Source: an uncultured Oscillospiraceae bacterium (GTDB taxonomy: Bacteria; Bacillota; Clostridia; Oscillospirales; Ruminococcaceae). Taken from it: DNA of 57,831 nt. This document shows, in pieces, positions 42,546 through 53,012 of the stretch. The stretch's first letter is position 1. Every line of letters begins with the position of its first letter. The DNA is taken from positions 1 through 57,831 of the forward strand of contig CASEAH010000081.1 of assembly GCA_949285935.1 (NCBI GenBank). The letters run 5' to 3'. A program made the translations under genes and the position numbers. The notes under the pieces were generated by a model, which saw only the letters and a list, made by a program, of their open reading frames with translations, did not search any database and was not told where the DNA came from.

Positions 42546-43514
42546 TTACTGCTTTGGGTAAAAGGACGCGCAGCGATCCAAGGGCCCGGCAGAAGTATGG
42601 AGGCCTTCAGCCCGTACCCTTACCGAAGCGGCGTATTCAGAGGGAGTGATCCCGGTAATTTTTTTAAAGTGCCGGGAAAAGTAGTGAATGGAAGCATATC
42701 CCAGGGAATCGGCAATTTCGGTAAAGCTGCCCGAATGTTCCTGAATGGCCTGTTTGGCAGCTTCAATTTTCAGCCTGCCAAAATACTCCATGACGCCTCC
42801 GCCCACCCGCTCCCGGAACATTTTTTGCAGGCAGCTGCGTCCGATGTGATTGCTGCGGCATACCTCATCCAGAGTAAGACGCTCTGCAACATGGGTTTCC
42901 AAATAGCGAAGCACAGCGGTAAGGATGTCTTCGCTGCCCGAATCTCTTTTGCAGCCTCCGTCGGGCATATCGATTCCCAAGTCGGAAGATGCATTTTGCA
43001 AAATTCCATTTTTGCGGATCAGGAGGAGAAGAAGTAGCTCCAGAGTAAGATGGAGAACCTGCAAAGCTGCAAAGGGGGCGTTCTGACGAAATTCGCTCTG
43101 GGCCAGGCCGGGGTCCTCCAGGGGAGAGACATACAGAGCCCGGGCTTCCTGTACCATCCGGGCCAGGAGGGAGCGGTCTTCCTCATCCAGCTGCAGAATC
43201 CTGTTGTCAAAAAAATGCATACTGGGGGAAGTGCATTCAAAGGCAACTCTGACTATATGGGATGGCTCCGCGCTGCCTGGCCAAAGATGATGAAATTCCA
43301 TGGGCTTATGGAAGATGACCTGTCCGCTTTTGAGAAGATGCATCTGATTTCCGGCGGTAACAGTCGCTTCCCCTTGATCCACATATAAAAATTCCCAAAA
43401 ACGATGGGACCCTCCCGGGAAAAAAATATTTTCCGAACATGGAAAATAATGAACAGCCAACAAATTATTTATAATGATTTGGTCCTGCAATTTCACGTTT
43501 TGACAATTCATCAT
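42546..43514 (-). CDS. AraC-family transcriptional regulator
   Basis: The 322-residue protein has an N-terminal cupin (HRFWEFLYVDQGEATVTAGN, then LLKSGQVIFHKPMEFHHLWP) and a C-terminal pair of helix-turn-helix motifs (LTLDEVCRSNHIGRSCLQKM and FTEIADSLGYASIHYFSRHF, ending in GITPSEY). It is transcribed towards the isomerase gene and probably senses a small sugar-like ligand. The start may be at the first or second of two adjacent ATG codons. Confidence 0.9.
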   Translation of the reverse strand: MMNCQNVKLQDQIIINNLLAVHYFPCSENIFFPGGSHRFWEFLYVDQGEATVTAGNQMHLLKSGQVIFHKPMEFHHLWPGSAEPSHIVRVAFECTSPSMHFFDNRILQLDEEDRSLLARMVQEARALYVSPLEDPGLAQSEFRQNAPFAALQVLHLTLELLLLLLIRKNGILQNASSDLGIDMPDGGCKRDSGSEDILTAVLRYLETHVAERLTLDEVCRSNHIGRSCLQKMFRERVGGGVMEYFGRLKIEAAKQAIQEHSGSFTEIADSLGYASIHYFSRHFKKITGITPSEYAASVRVRAEGLHTSAGPLDRCASFYPKQ

Positions 43515-43926
43515 ATAATAATGACTCCGCTTCCGCCATGAAATGTTAGGAAAATCTGTTGTAAAAAAACATTTGCTGTATTGATAAGCAGGCTTATGTT
43601 TGTGGGGTTAAGGTGATGGTTCTTCTATTTTATACCATTTTTTGGAGAAAATCAATGCGGTTTCTTCCAATTTGACCATATGGAAGCGAAAATAAAGAGG
43701 GGTTTGTGTAAAAAATGCTGAATTTATTTAAAAAATAATTTCTGTTGCCTGCTGGGTGAGAAAAAGCAATACAGATGTGCCTGCACCTGCCGGACTTTCT
43801 TTTATAGAAATTTGTGGTATAATGCCCATATGGCTGTATACTGTACGGAGGACGCTGCTGCATGTGTGCAGAAAGCGGTTTCCGCCTCTGACAGCTACAG
43901 CCAACGGAAGGAAAGGTGAATTTCAG
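43515..43926. other. Divergent AT-rich intergenic region
   Basis: This 412-base stretch separates the AraC-type gene (minus) from the TrkA pair (plus). It contains a TATAAT box at 43818-43823 preceded by TGTGG, suitable as an extended -10 promoter for trkA, but no good -35. A plus-strand frame opens at 43756, upstream of the TTG start, without a ribosome site. No other feature is clear. Confidence 0.5.
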
Positions 43927-44547
43927 TTGAATATCCTGATCGTAGGCTGCGGAAAAGTCGGCTCCGGCCTGGCCAATTCTCTGGACAAGATGGGCCATGA
44001 TCTGGCTGTAGTGGATGCCCATCCCGAAAATTTCGACCGTCTGGACGAAGGGTTTTCGGGCTATACCATCCAGGGGGTCCCGATTGATACCGATGTTTTG
44101 AAGCAGGCGGGTATTGAAGCCTGCGACTTTTTGGTGGCGGTCTGTGAGGATGATAACATCAACATTATGGTTTCACAAATTGCCCGGGAGATTTTTAAGG
44201 TCCCCAAGGTGCTGGCACGTATTTTTGACCCACGGCGGAAAAATGTTTTTGCGCAGTTCGGTCTGGAGGCAGTCTGCCCCACCAGCCTGACGGTGGACGC
44301 CATTGAACGGGCGGTAGAGAATGAACGGGCAGGCGCTTCCTTCGCGGTGGGCTCTACCAACATCACCACCGGACAGATGGAGATCCCCAAAAGCTGTCTG
44401 GGGCTGACCCTGGAAGAAATGTCCCATGACAGCCAGGAAATGGCGGTAGGCGTTGTGCGCGCCGGCGGCGAAGTGGTGCTCCGGGATGCAGACCCGCTCT
44501 ATCGGATGGAGGAAGGGGACAAGCTGCTGGTGGTGCGCACCATATAA
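43927..44547 (+). CDS. trkA: TrkA-family K+ transport regulatory subunit (first copy)
   Basis: The 206-residue protein has an N-terminal Rossmann RCK domain (MNILIVGCGKVGSGLA, nucleotide-binding GxGxxG, acidic end of strand 2 at VVDAHPE) and a C-terminal TrkA_C domain (about 135-206). The start is TTG 43927 with AAAGGTGA upstream. RCK proteins bind NAD(H), ATP or c-di-AMP and gate TrkH/KtrB channels. A second TrkA gene follows after 15 bases, but no channel gene is adjacent. Confidence 0.9.
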   Translation: MNILIVGCGKVGSGLANSLDKMGHDLAVVDAHPENFDRLDEGFSGYTIQGVPIDTDVLKQAGIEACDFLVAVCEDDNINIMVSQIAREIFKVPKVLARIFDPRRKNVFAQFGLEAVCPTSLTVDAIERAVENERAGASFAVGSTNITTGQMEIPKSCLGLTLEEMSHDSQEMAVGVVRAGGEVVLRDADPLYRMEEGDKLLVVRTI

Positions 44548-44562
44548 GGGAGGAGTATACCG

Positions 44563-45240
44563 ATGAAAGTAGTGATCGTGGGCGCGGGAAAGGTCGGATA
44601 TTATCTGGCCAAAACCATGATGGAGCATGGACATACTCCCGTTCTGGTGGAACAGAGCCGCGAGATCTGCCGTCATGCGGCGGATACCCTGGGGGTCAAA
44701 GTGATTTGCGGAGACGGCAGCACCATTGATGCTCTGGAAGCGGCCGGGACCCGGGAAGCCTGGGGATTTGCCAGCGTTACCGGCTCAGATGAAGCCAATC
44801 TGGTAGCATGCCAGCTGGCCAAAAAGGTATTTGGGCAGCGGCGGACGGTGGCCCGGGTCAACAATCCCCGGAACCTTCCGGTTATGAAGCAGTTGGGAGT
44901 GGATATCCCCATTTCCGGAACCGACAACATTGCGTGGCTCATTGAGCGTGAGGTGGATTCTGCCGCTATCCGCAGAGTCATCTCCCTGAACCGTGGTCAG
45001 GCTACCATCAGCGAGGTGACCCTTCCCCAGGGGCATGCTTTTGATGGACTGCCTTTGAGCGCCATCTCCCTGCCGGAAGAGTGCATTATTATTTCCGTGA
45101 CCCGGGATGGCCAGCTGATCATTCCGCGTGGTAAAACCGTCCTGAAAGGCGGGGACGTGCTGCTGGTGCTGGCCAGTAATGAGGAACTTCATGATTTGAG
45201 CCGCGTCCTGGGCGTTGAGGAAAAGCCGGGCAAGCCTTAA
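44563..45240 (+). CDS. trkA: TrkA-family K+ transport regulatory subunit (second copy)
   Basis: The 225-residue RCK protein begins MKVVIVGAGKVGYYLAKTM and ends with a TrkA_C domain (ISEVTLPQGHAFDGLPLSAI, then IIPRGKTVLKGGDVLLVLA). It shares the fold but only limited identity with its upstream neighbour, so the two probably form a heteromeric gating ring, like the two halves of a duplicated TrkA. A GGGAGGAG site precedes the ATG. The gene ends at the terminator at 45354-45402. Confidence 0.9.
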   Translation: MKVVIVGAGKVGYYLAKTMMEHGHTPVLVEQSREICRHAADTLGVKVICGDGSTIDALEAAGTREAWGFASVTGSDEANLVACQLAKKVFGQRRTVARVNNPRNLPVMKQLGVDIPISGTDNIAWLIEREVDSAAIRRVISLNRGQATISEVTLPQGHAFDGLPLSAISLPEECIIISVTRDGQLIIPRGKTVLKGGDVLLVLASNEELHDLSRVLGVEEKPGKP

Positions 45241-45353
45241 ACAGCGGCCTTTGGCAAAATATGACTGATGTCCGCCTGGCCGGATGGCCGGGGCGGCATA
45301 GGGGAAAGAAAACGCCAAGATGCCGTGACGGACGGCAATGGCGGTGTAGATGC

Positions 45354-45402
45354 ACAGAGGAGGAACGCAGTTTTGCAGGCTGCGTCCCTCCTCTGTTATT
45401 TT
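45354..45402 (+). terminator. Terminator of the trkA pair
   Basis: ACAGAGGAGG (45354-45363) pairs with CCTCCTCTGT (45387-45396); an inner ACGCAG/CTGCGT extends the stem. The tail is TATTTTC. Confidence 0.85.
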
Positions 45403-45404
45403 CG

Positions 45405-45670
45405 TTAATTGCGGCGGAAGGCTCCCCGGTTCTGCCGGCAGAGGCGCCCGGCAAAAAGCTTCCGCTTGATGTATCGGATGAAGCGAGGAGGATCATAACA
45501 ATTTTCCTGTGCTGTAAGGGCTGATTTAATGCTGAAAGTGCTTGTTTATGGGCTGCGGGGCGAGTGATGAAAGGGTGGATTTTTCAGTGCATCGAAGAGA
45601 CTTGCCGGCATAAAGATCTTTTAAGGCTTACGCAAGGCTCTGCCCTAACCGGACTGATTTTAGGCATAGA
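45405..45670 (+). repeat. Dispersed element R, copy 3
   Basis: First half: GGCTCCCCGGTTCTGCCGGC, then GGCAAAAAGCTTCCGCTTGA and GGATGAAGCGAGGAGG. Second half, 128 bases on: TATGGGCTGCGGGGCGAGTG, then TTTTTCAGTGCATCGAAGAG, CTTGCCGGCATAAAG, TCTTTTAAGGCTTACGCAAG. It follows the trkA terminator directly. Confidence 0.8.
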
Positions 45671-45794
45671 GCAGCATGTTATTCAAAAGCTATGTGATTT
45701 CTGAACAGTCAAAATTTTCATCTTTATCCGCAGGCAGTGGCAGCTGCCGTCTTAAAGATGCGAGGAACCCGCAAAGGATTCCTCGCTTTTGCTT

Positions 45795-46060
45795 TGTTTG
45801 CTTAAGCGCAAAGGCAACCTCCGGCTTTGCCGGGGAGTGTCAAAAAAACTTTAGCTTCAAGCACCGAGGGAAGCGAGAAAAGTTCAGCAACTTTAAGGTT
45901 GCCCCCAAATTGATTCTGGAAAAGCAATGCCCGCTTAGGGGCTGCTGTGCAAGTGATGCAGGAGATGGATGATTCAGTGCCTCTTGAGAGGCGTGCCGGT
46001 ATGAGGCTCTTCCAGGGCTTACTCAAGCCCCTGGCTTAGCAGGGGGCCTGACCTCAGCTC
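45795..46060 (+). repeat. Dispersed element R, copy 4
   Basis: Just behind a hairpin at 45764-45790 (GCGAGGAA/TTCCTCGC, then TTTTG). First half: CCTCCGGCTTTGCCGGGGAG, then CAAAAAAACTTTAGCTTCAA and CGAGGGAAGCGAG. Second half, 125 bases on: CTTAGGGGCTGCTGTGCAAG, TGATGCAGGAGATGG, GATTCAGTGCCTCTTGAGAG, GTGCCGGTATGAGGCTCTTC, AGGGCTTACTCAAGCCCC. This is the best-preserved copy. Confidence 0.8.
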
Positions 46061-46124
46061 TGAATTTCCTGCCAAATGTGCATTTCTTTGATTTCAGAAA
46101 CGCCCTGAGTTGCAGATGCACTTT

Positions 46125-46255
46125 GCTGAAAACATTGCCTCTTTACGGGCTGTGGAGCAAGACCATCAGGAACAAAAAGCGCCGTAAAGCGGTTGCCGGG
46201 AACAGGTATTTGCAGAATCGCCGCAAGCCATCGGCGCAGCCGGCGATTGGGATTG
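46125..46255 (+). repeat. Dispersed element R, partial copy (second half)
   Basis: TTTACGGGCTGTGGAGCAAG and ACCATCAGG, then GTTGCCGGGAACAGGTATTT, GCCGCAAGCCATCGGCGCAG follow the order of the second half of copies 1 and 4. The first half is not recognisable. A further hairpin at 46327-46355 (AACAAGCCT/AGGCTTGTT) probably ends the minus-strand DUF1294 gene. Confidence 0.6.
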
Positions 46256-46487
46256 CATCCAAGAAAAGACGCTCCCCGACTTTGGCAGGGAGCGTAAAAA
46301 ACTTTTTCTCCAGGAAACCAATAAAACAACAAGCCTCGCAAAGGCAAGGCTTGTTTGACCTATGTGCGCCAATTTACAGGCCGCAAGCGAGAGATCCAAG
46401 TGGGACTGGAGGCCGCACTTCCCAAAAACTTGCTGAAACAAAGTTTTTACAGGTCGTTCTGCGGCGGCTGACGATCCTGATTTTTCG

Positions 46488-46793
46488 TCAGCCCAGGAAG
46501 CGCCACAGGAGCCATCCTGCCGCCAGCAGCTGAACCGCCAGAATGGCCGGAATGCCAATGACAAAGGAAAGATGCTTGGTTTTGTGACAGAAAAGGTACA
46601 TTCCTGCCCAGGAGCCCACAGAGCCGCCCAGCAGAGCGATCATAAACAGGGTGCGCTCGGGAACCCGCCGCTGCTGCCGCCGGGCCCGGCGCTTGTCCCA
46701 CCCCATAGCGCACAGGCCAATCAGGTTTACGCCTGTCAGATAGAGGGTAAGAAGCAGAAAAAGCACCTGATGCAGGTCTTTAAGAGCGGGCAA
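46488..46793 (-). CDS. DUF1294 membrane protein
   Basis: The 101-residue protein has three membrane segments and the DUF1294 hallmark pattern: GWDKRRARRQQRRVPERTL, GGSVGSWAGMYLFCHKTKH and an F-rich last span. I prefer the TTG at 46793, 8 bases behind GGAGG. The longer TTG start at 46811 would place that site inside the gene. It follows the neighbouring membrane protein gene closely and is probably co-transcribed. No function is known. Confidence 0.82.
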   Translation of the reverse strand: MPALKDLHQVLFLLLTLYLTGVNLIGLCAMGWDKRRARRQQRRVPERTLFMIALLGGSVGSWAGMYLFCHKTKHLSFVIGIPAILAVQLLAAGWLLWRFLG

Positions 46794-46811
46794 AATAAAC
46801 ACCTCCGACAA

Positions 46812-47354
46812 TCACAGAGAGAAGAAGGGCAGGTTCCGGAAGAAGGAGGACAGCTGCTCCCACGCGCCGGAGACGCCATAAGCCAGGCACAGATAGCTGA
46901 CGGAAAAAGCGGTTCCGGCCAGCAGAGCCAATAAAGCCCAGAACAGAGTCCTGCGCCGCACCACAGCCACATAGCCTGTTTCCGTCACCATATATCCTGC
47001 CACCCGGTAAAAAGCCGGCGCGAACAGGGAGGTGGGGTAAACCGGGAGGGCCAGGTGATAAACGCCGCTGGTACGAAGGACATATCCCAGCGGTTTGTCT
47101 TTACGGCGGGAGAAAAGAAGCCCCACGCAGGCTTCGGGAGCAAAGCTGAAATCCGGCTGGGCGCTGTCCAGATGGAGAAGGGCCTCCCGGGAATAGAGGG
47201 GAGTAACGATTTCTTTTACAAAAGAGCCAAAACGGCTCATGACGGTTTTCCGGAGCCTTACCGGACGGCTGGACAGATCAGGAATGGGACGCAGAACACC
47301 CAGCTTCCCGAGTCCGTCCACCTTGCTGTCCTCCAGTGCCTGGAGGGTCATCAT
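46812..47354 (-). CDS. Hypothetical protein with C-terminal membrane span
   Basis: I do not recognise this family. The 180-residue protein has a mostly polar N-terminal two-thirds, with the segment CVGLLFSRRKDKPLGYVLRT, and one strong hydrophobic segment near residues 135-160 (TLFWALLALLAGTAFSVSYL). The likely start is the ATG at 47354, with GGTGAAG upstream. It probably forms a small operon with the DUF1294 gene. Nothing in the sequence points to an enzyme. Confidence 0.6.
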   Translation of the reverse strand: MMTLQALEDSKVDGLGKLGVLRPIPDLSSRPVRLRKTVMSRFGSFVKEIVTPLYSREALLHLDSAQPDFSFAPEACVGLLFSRRKDKPLGYVLRTSGVYHLALPVYPTSLFAPAFYRVAGYMVTETGYVAVVRRRTLFWALLALLAGTAFSVSYLCLAYGVSGAWEQLSSFFRNLPFFSL

Positions 47355-47591
47355 ACGCTTCACCAGCCTTTGCGGACCGCAACAATGGGGCCGCATTTTT
47401 TGTGTCTCTTAAAAATCATCATACCATCAAAGAATCGGCCCTGTCAAATTCAGAATGGGAAAAACAGGGGAGAACCCGTTCCAACCGGGGGGAAGCCGGT
47501 CAATTCCACCGGCGAGGGCTTTTATGTTCAAAAGCCTCCCTCACAGCGAACAACGGCGAGGGAGGCTTTGATTGGAAAACCTGAATCGGGA

Positions 47592-49412
<1,821 letters not shown>

Positions 49413-49481
49413 AAAGGTTACCTCCTGCCTTGACATTCCTGAACGTTGGCAATTCAAACAGTATTTCTATCTAACTTTTGC

Positions 49482-49510
49482 ATTATATCACAAAATGGAG
49501 CCGCTTGCAA
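49482..49510 (-). promoter_or_regulatory. Promoter of typA
   Basis: On the minus strand TTGCAA (49510-49505) and TATAAT (49487-49482) have a 17-base spacer, 69 bases before the TTG start. Confidence 0.8.
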
Positions 49511-49541
49511 AGGACTTTGGAAGATTTATCGGGCCGAAACC

Positions 49542-50348
49542 TTAAAATTCTACTCCGAAGAGGCGGCAGAAATTACCCGAAAGGATCTGCCGGCGCTGAA
49601 CGGGAGTGAGAGGCAGACGGTCAAACCGCGCCAGCTCCTCCTGATGGTCCCACATGGGGAAGTCAGAGCCGAAAAGAAACCGGTCGAATCCCAGCCGGTC
49701 CATCATTTCCATGGCCTGATCGGGTTCAATGGCAAACAGGCTGCTGCTGGTGTCAAACCAGACGCCGGGATGGCGGAGATACTCCAGAGCCTCCCCCCAG
49801 CGGCGGTAGCCTCCAAAATGGGCCGCGATGCAGGTGAGTCCCGGAACCTGATCCAGAACCCGCCGCAGCCGGCGGGGAGCGGAAAAATCATACCGGTCGT
49901 CCCCGGTGTGGAAAAGCACCGGTAGTCCGGCTTCCGCCGCCAGCCGGTACATGGGCAGGGCCCGTGGATCATCGATGTCAAACCGCTGGAAATCGGGATG
50001 CAGCTTGATGCCGTGAAGTCCCAGAGACACGATCCGCTCTACCTCCGCCTCCAGGTCGGGAAAGTCGGGATGCAGGGTGGCAAACCCCAGGAACTCGGGG
50101 TGCATCCGGCATTTTTCATCAATAAAATTATTGATGGAGACCACCTGACCGGGGTGGGTGGCGGTGGAGCAGACCAGATATTTGTCCACTCCGATTTTTC
50201 CTCCGCTTCCCAGCAGGGAGTGGGCAAATCCCTGGTGTTCCATGGGAATATCATAAAAGCTGCCGATGGCGGCTACCGCCTTGTCGGCAATTTTATGAGG
50301 AAAGATGTGGGCGTGGGCATCGGCAATTTTTTCCCCGGCTTGGGTCAT
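49542..50348 (-). CDS. COG2159-type amidohydrolase (third copy in the window)
   Basis: The 268-residue TIM-barrel enzyme shows [35 protein letters not shown] and LFGSDFPMW, thus the complete ligand set of the family. An AGGAGGA site is 7 bases from the ATG. It is a stand-alone gene between typA and the serine dehydratase genes. It resembles the product of 10018-10761 in layout but is not a close copy. The substrate is unknown. Confidence 0.85.
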   Translation of the reverse strand: MTQAGEKIADAHAHIFPHKIADKAVAAIGSFYDIPMEHQGFAHSLLGSGGKIGVDKYLVCSTATHPGQVVSINNFIDEKCRMHPEFLGFATLHPDFPDLEAEVERIVSLGLHGIKLHPDFQRFDIDDPRALPMYRLAAEAGLPVLFHTGDDRYDFSAPRRLRRVLDQVPGLTCIAAHFGGYRRWGEALEYLRHPGVWFDTSSSLFAIEPDQAMEMMDRLGFDRFLFGSDFPMWDHQEELARFDRLPLTPVQRRQILSGNFCRLFGVEF

Positions 50349-50807
50349 GGGTCATTCCTCCTGGTTTGCATGCTGAAAGAATTTTAAAAGCATATTTTAT
50401 ATAGGAATGTCCATTTTTGACGGGCGATTCGCTGCATTCTTTCCGATGTGTATTTGTGGTCGCCCTTTCAGAGGGGTATTTTGCAGATTATGCCGGGCCA
50501 ATGATACGTTGTATGCTTCCCTGAGTAAGGTTACCGGCTGTCTGGAAGCGGAACCCTCGCCGGCATACACGCAGCGACACCCGGATCCGCAATCTGCCGC
50601 CGTACCGCCCTGCATAAAAACCAGCACTCTTTGGGCAGTACCCTCCCAAGGGAGCCGATTTTCTGCTGATCATACAAGCAGCCTCGCATGACAGGGCCTC
50701 TTGTAAAAAATGCCATGGGCAGGACCGTTTCACTCCGTCTTGCCGCACAGTGAATATAGACCCTTATGAGGTTGGTGCAGAGGACTGCTGTAAAATAGCC
50801 CGAGAAT
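50349..50807. other. Intergenic stretch with weak R-like blocks
   Basis: No gene is supported. On the minus strand GGCTCCCTTGGGAGGGTAC (near 50650) and, about 100 bases on, CGTGTATGCCGGCGAGGG resemble the first and second halves of element R, but the match is loose. AT-rich DNA at 50380-50410 may hold the promoter for the amidohydrolase gene. Confidence 0.4.
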
Positions 50808-50960
50808 CATGCACAAAAAACGATCTCCAAAAGAAGCAGAACCGCTTCCTTTGAAGACCGTTTTTCATTGTTTATCTCTCGTTTTTATTCGGATTGTCGT
50901 TGCATTTTCATTTTGCAGCAGCCCCTCTGGCTTGGTGGGAAAAAGCCTTTTACGCTGCCG
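50808..50960 (+). repeat. Dispersed module S, copy 2
   Basis: AAAAGAAGCAGAACCGCTTCC sits in a hairpin that ends in GACCGTTTTT, followed by CATTGTTTATCTCTC, CATTTTCATTTTGCAGCAG and then CCTCTGGCTTGGTGGG with AAAAAGCC, which resembles the start of element R. This shows S and R joined in order. The module ends at the sdaAA stop and may serve as that gene's 3' end on the other strand. Confidence 0.7.
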
Positions 50961-50961
50961 C

Positions 50962-51846
50962 TTATTCGTCCTGCATCCGGTGGCAGAGCGAGCAGGCGGT
51001 GGGCTGGGCGGCCACCCCTCCCAGAGCGGTTTCCCGGAGCTCACAGGGGAGAGAACGTCCCACGGCATACATGGCGGCGATCATTTCGTCCAGCGGAAGC
51101 AGACAGGGTGTACCGGAAAGAGCGATTTCGGCGCAGATCAGGGCGTTGGAAGCGCCCATGGCATTGCGCTTCTGGCACGGGGCCTCCACCAATCCGGCGA
51201 TGGGGTCGCACACCAGCCCCAGCACATTGGCCAGAGCGGAACCCGCAGCGCTGAGACACACCTCCGCAGAGCCTCCCAACAGCTCCGCAGCGGCGGAAGC
51301 CGCCATGGCGGAAGCGGCGCCCACCTCAGCCTGACAACCGCCCTCGGCGCCGGAGACGGTGGCATTATGGGCAATCAGGTACCCTACGGCAGAAGCGTTG
51401 AACAAAGCCTTCAGCATCTGCTGGTCCGAAAAACCCCGCTCCTCCTGGAGGGCGATGAGCACCCCCGGCAGCACGCCTGAAGAGCCGGCGGTGGGAGCGG
51501 CTACGATAAGCCCCATGCTGGCGTTTACCTCCAGCACGCCCATGGCGTAGGCAATGGCTTTGGAGACTACGCCGCCGCAAACAGAGCGGCCTTCCCGGCG
51601 CATCCGGTCCAGCCGGATGGCTTCCCCGCCGATGAGCCCGCCCATGGTCTGCTGGGGGGCGGAAAGGGCCTGAGCCACGGCATCCTTCATGATCTCCCAG
51701 GCCCGGGCCATACGGACTTCCGATTCAGCCCGGGGAGTGCCCAGAATCAGTTCCTCTCGGCGGACCATAGCCTCGCTGATGGGAATTCCTTCACTGTGGC
51801 AGCACTCCAACAGGGCGGCGGCAGTAGTAAAACGGTAGCGTTTCAT
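50962..51846 (-). CDS. sdaAA: L-serine dehydratase, iron-sulfur type, alpha subunit
   Basis: The 294-residue subunit carries the catalytic [4Fe-4S] site: Cys residues in AEGGCQAEVGAASAM and CDPIAGLVEAPCQKRNA, plus GSSGVLPG. With the beta subunit it deaminates L-serine to pyruvate and ammonia. It starts 13 bases after sdaAB, behind an AGGAGG site. The enzyme is oxygen-sensitive, which fits an anaerobe. Confidence 0.96.
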   Translation of the reverse strand: MKRYRFTTAAALLECCHSEGIPISEAMVRREELILGTPRAESEVRMARAWEIMKDAVAQALSAPQQTMGGLIGGEAIRLDRMRREGRSVCGGVVSKAIAYAMGVLEVNASMGLIVAAPTAGSSGVLPGVLIALQEERGFSDQQMLKALFNASAVGYLIAHNATVSGAEGGCQAEVGAASAMAASAAAELLGGSAEVCLSAAGSALANVLGLVCDPIAGLVEAPCQKRNAMGASNALICAEIALSGTPCLLPLDEMIAAMYAVGRSLPCELRETALGGVAAQPTACSLCHRMQDE

Positions 51847-51859
51847 GACGGACCTCCTG

Positions 51860-52534
51860 TTATATCTGGATCAAAAGCGCGCTTTCAATGGCGGGATGCT
51901 GTTCGATCAGGGCGATGACCTCTGCGGGGATCTGCTCGTCCGCTTCTACAATAGTATAGGCGATCTCGCCTTTATTTTCCCGGTACATGCGCATAAAAGC
52001 AATATTGATATTGTAATCGCTGAGACACCGGGTGATATAAGCCACCACGCCGGGACGGTCGGTCTGCTTGACCAGGATGGTTTCATATTCGCCGGACAGG
52101 TCGATGTCCACACCGTTGATCCGCTTGATCAGGACGCTGCCGCCGCCGATGGACTCGCCGGTGACAGTGGTCACAGCGCCGTCGGCGGTGGTGACGGTGA
52201 TCCCCACTGTGTTGGGGTGAACGTCAGTTTTGGTGGTGTTGGTGGTAAAGGTATAGGTGAGCCCTGCCTCTTTGGCCAGGCGGAAGGAGTCCTTGATGCG
52301 CCGGTCCTCGGTGCCGAAGCCAAGGATACCCGCCACCAAAGCCCGGTCGGTACCGTGGCCCCGGTAAGTCTGGGCAAAAGAGCCGTACAGCACAAAATCA
52401 GCCCGTACGATCCGGCCTTTGGCCATTTTGCCGGCCAGCAAAGCGATGCGCAGAGCGCCGGCTGTGTGGGAACTGGAAGGGCCGATCATGTTGGGCCCAA
52501 TGATATCAAAAATACCGATGGTTTTGGCTGCCAT
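51860..52534 (-). CDS. sdaAB: L-serine dehydratase, iron-sulfur type, beta subunit
   Basis: The 224-residue subunit has the N-terminal SDH beta domain (FDIIGPNMIGPSSSHTAGAL, VLYGSFAQTYRGHGTDRALV) and a C-terminal ACT domain (TILVKQTDRPGVVAYITRCL) likely to bind serine as regulator. AAGGAGG precedes the ATG. It is first in the two-gene operon; a weak TATATT box lies about 50 bases upstream. Confidence 0.96.
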   Translation of the reverse strand: MAAKTIGIFDIIGPNMIGPSSSHTAGALRIALLAGKMAKGRIVRADFVLYGSFAQTYRGHGTDRALVAGILGFGTEDRRIKDSFRLAKEAGLTYTFTTNTTKTDVHPNTVGITVTTADGAVTTVTGESIGGGSVLIKRINGVDIDLSGEYETILVKQTDRPGVVAYITRCLSDYNINIAFMRMYRENKGEIAYTIVEADEQIPAEVIALIEQHPAIESALLIQI

Positions 52535-52796
52535 GACTGCCTCCTTAATAATAATGAACGCCGGACGGCTTCGGACCGCCGGTCAACTCTCATAATATAC
52601 CACAGGCGCAGGGGAAAATCCAGCGCGGGGAAGGAAAAGAGTCCTTGATATATGCACAGATTTGGGGCAAAAAGTTTGTGTATTGCGCACTTTATTCAAT
52701 TGCATTAAAAAAGCAATTTTGCAGGATATTTTTTTTGACATTCATAACAAAGATCTGAAAAAAGCAAGATAAAACAAAAAACTTTCAAAAAATATC

Positions 52797-52825
52797 TTGA
52801 CAGAGAAGACTTGGAACACTATAAT
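52797..52825 (+). promoter_or_regulatory. Strong promoter of the amino-acid ABC operon
   Basis: TTGACA (52797-52802) and TATAAT (52820-52825) match the sigma-A consensus perfectly, with a 17-base spacer. The transcript would have a leader of about 180 bases. Confidence 0.9.
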
Positions 52826-53012
52826 TTAGAAAACAACGGCACAGATTCAATGTATTTTAGGCCATTTTCAGGAACCTGCAATAAATCCTAAGAATAAATT
52901 ATGAAAGAAAAAAAGAAAAACTTTCAAAAATGATTTTTGCGCCCGGCTTGGTTTTGCATAATTTTTTGAATCATATGCAAATTTGTCCGAGGGAAAAAGA
53001 GGAGGGACGCCT
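52826..53012 (+). other. AT-rich leader of the amino-acid ABC operon
   Basis: The leader contains AAAAACTTTCAAAAA at 52916-52930, a direct copy of 52777-52791 just upstream of the -35 box. It also holds an 8-bp inverted repeat, TTTGCATA (52953-52960) with TATGCAAA (52974-52981), shortly before the ribosome site. No known riboswitch pattern is recognisable. The paired 15-mers could be regulator sites, and the hairpin could modulate translation. Confidence 0.45.
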
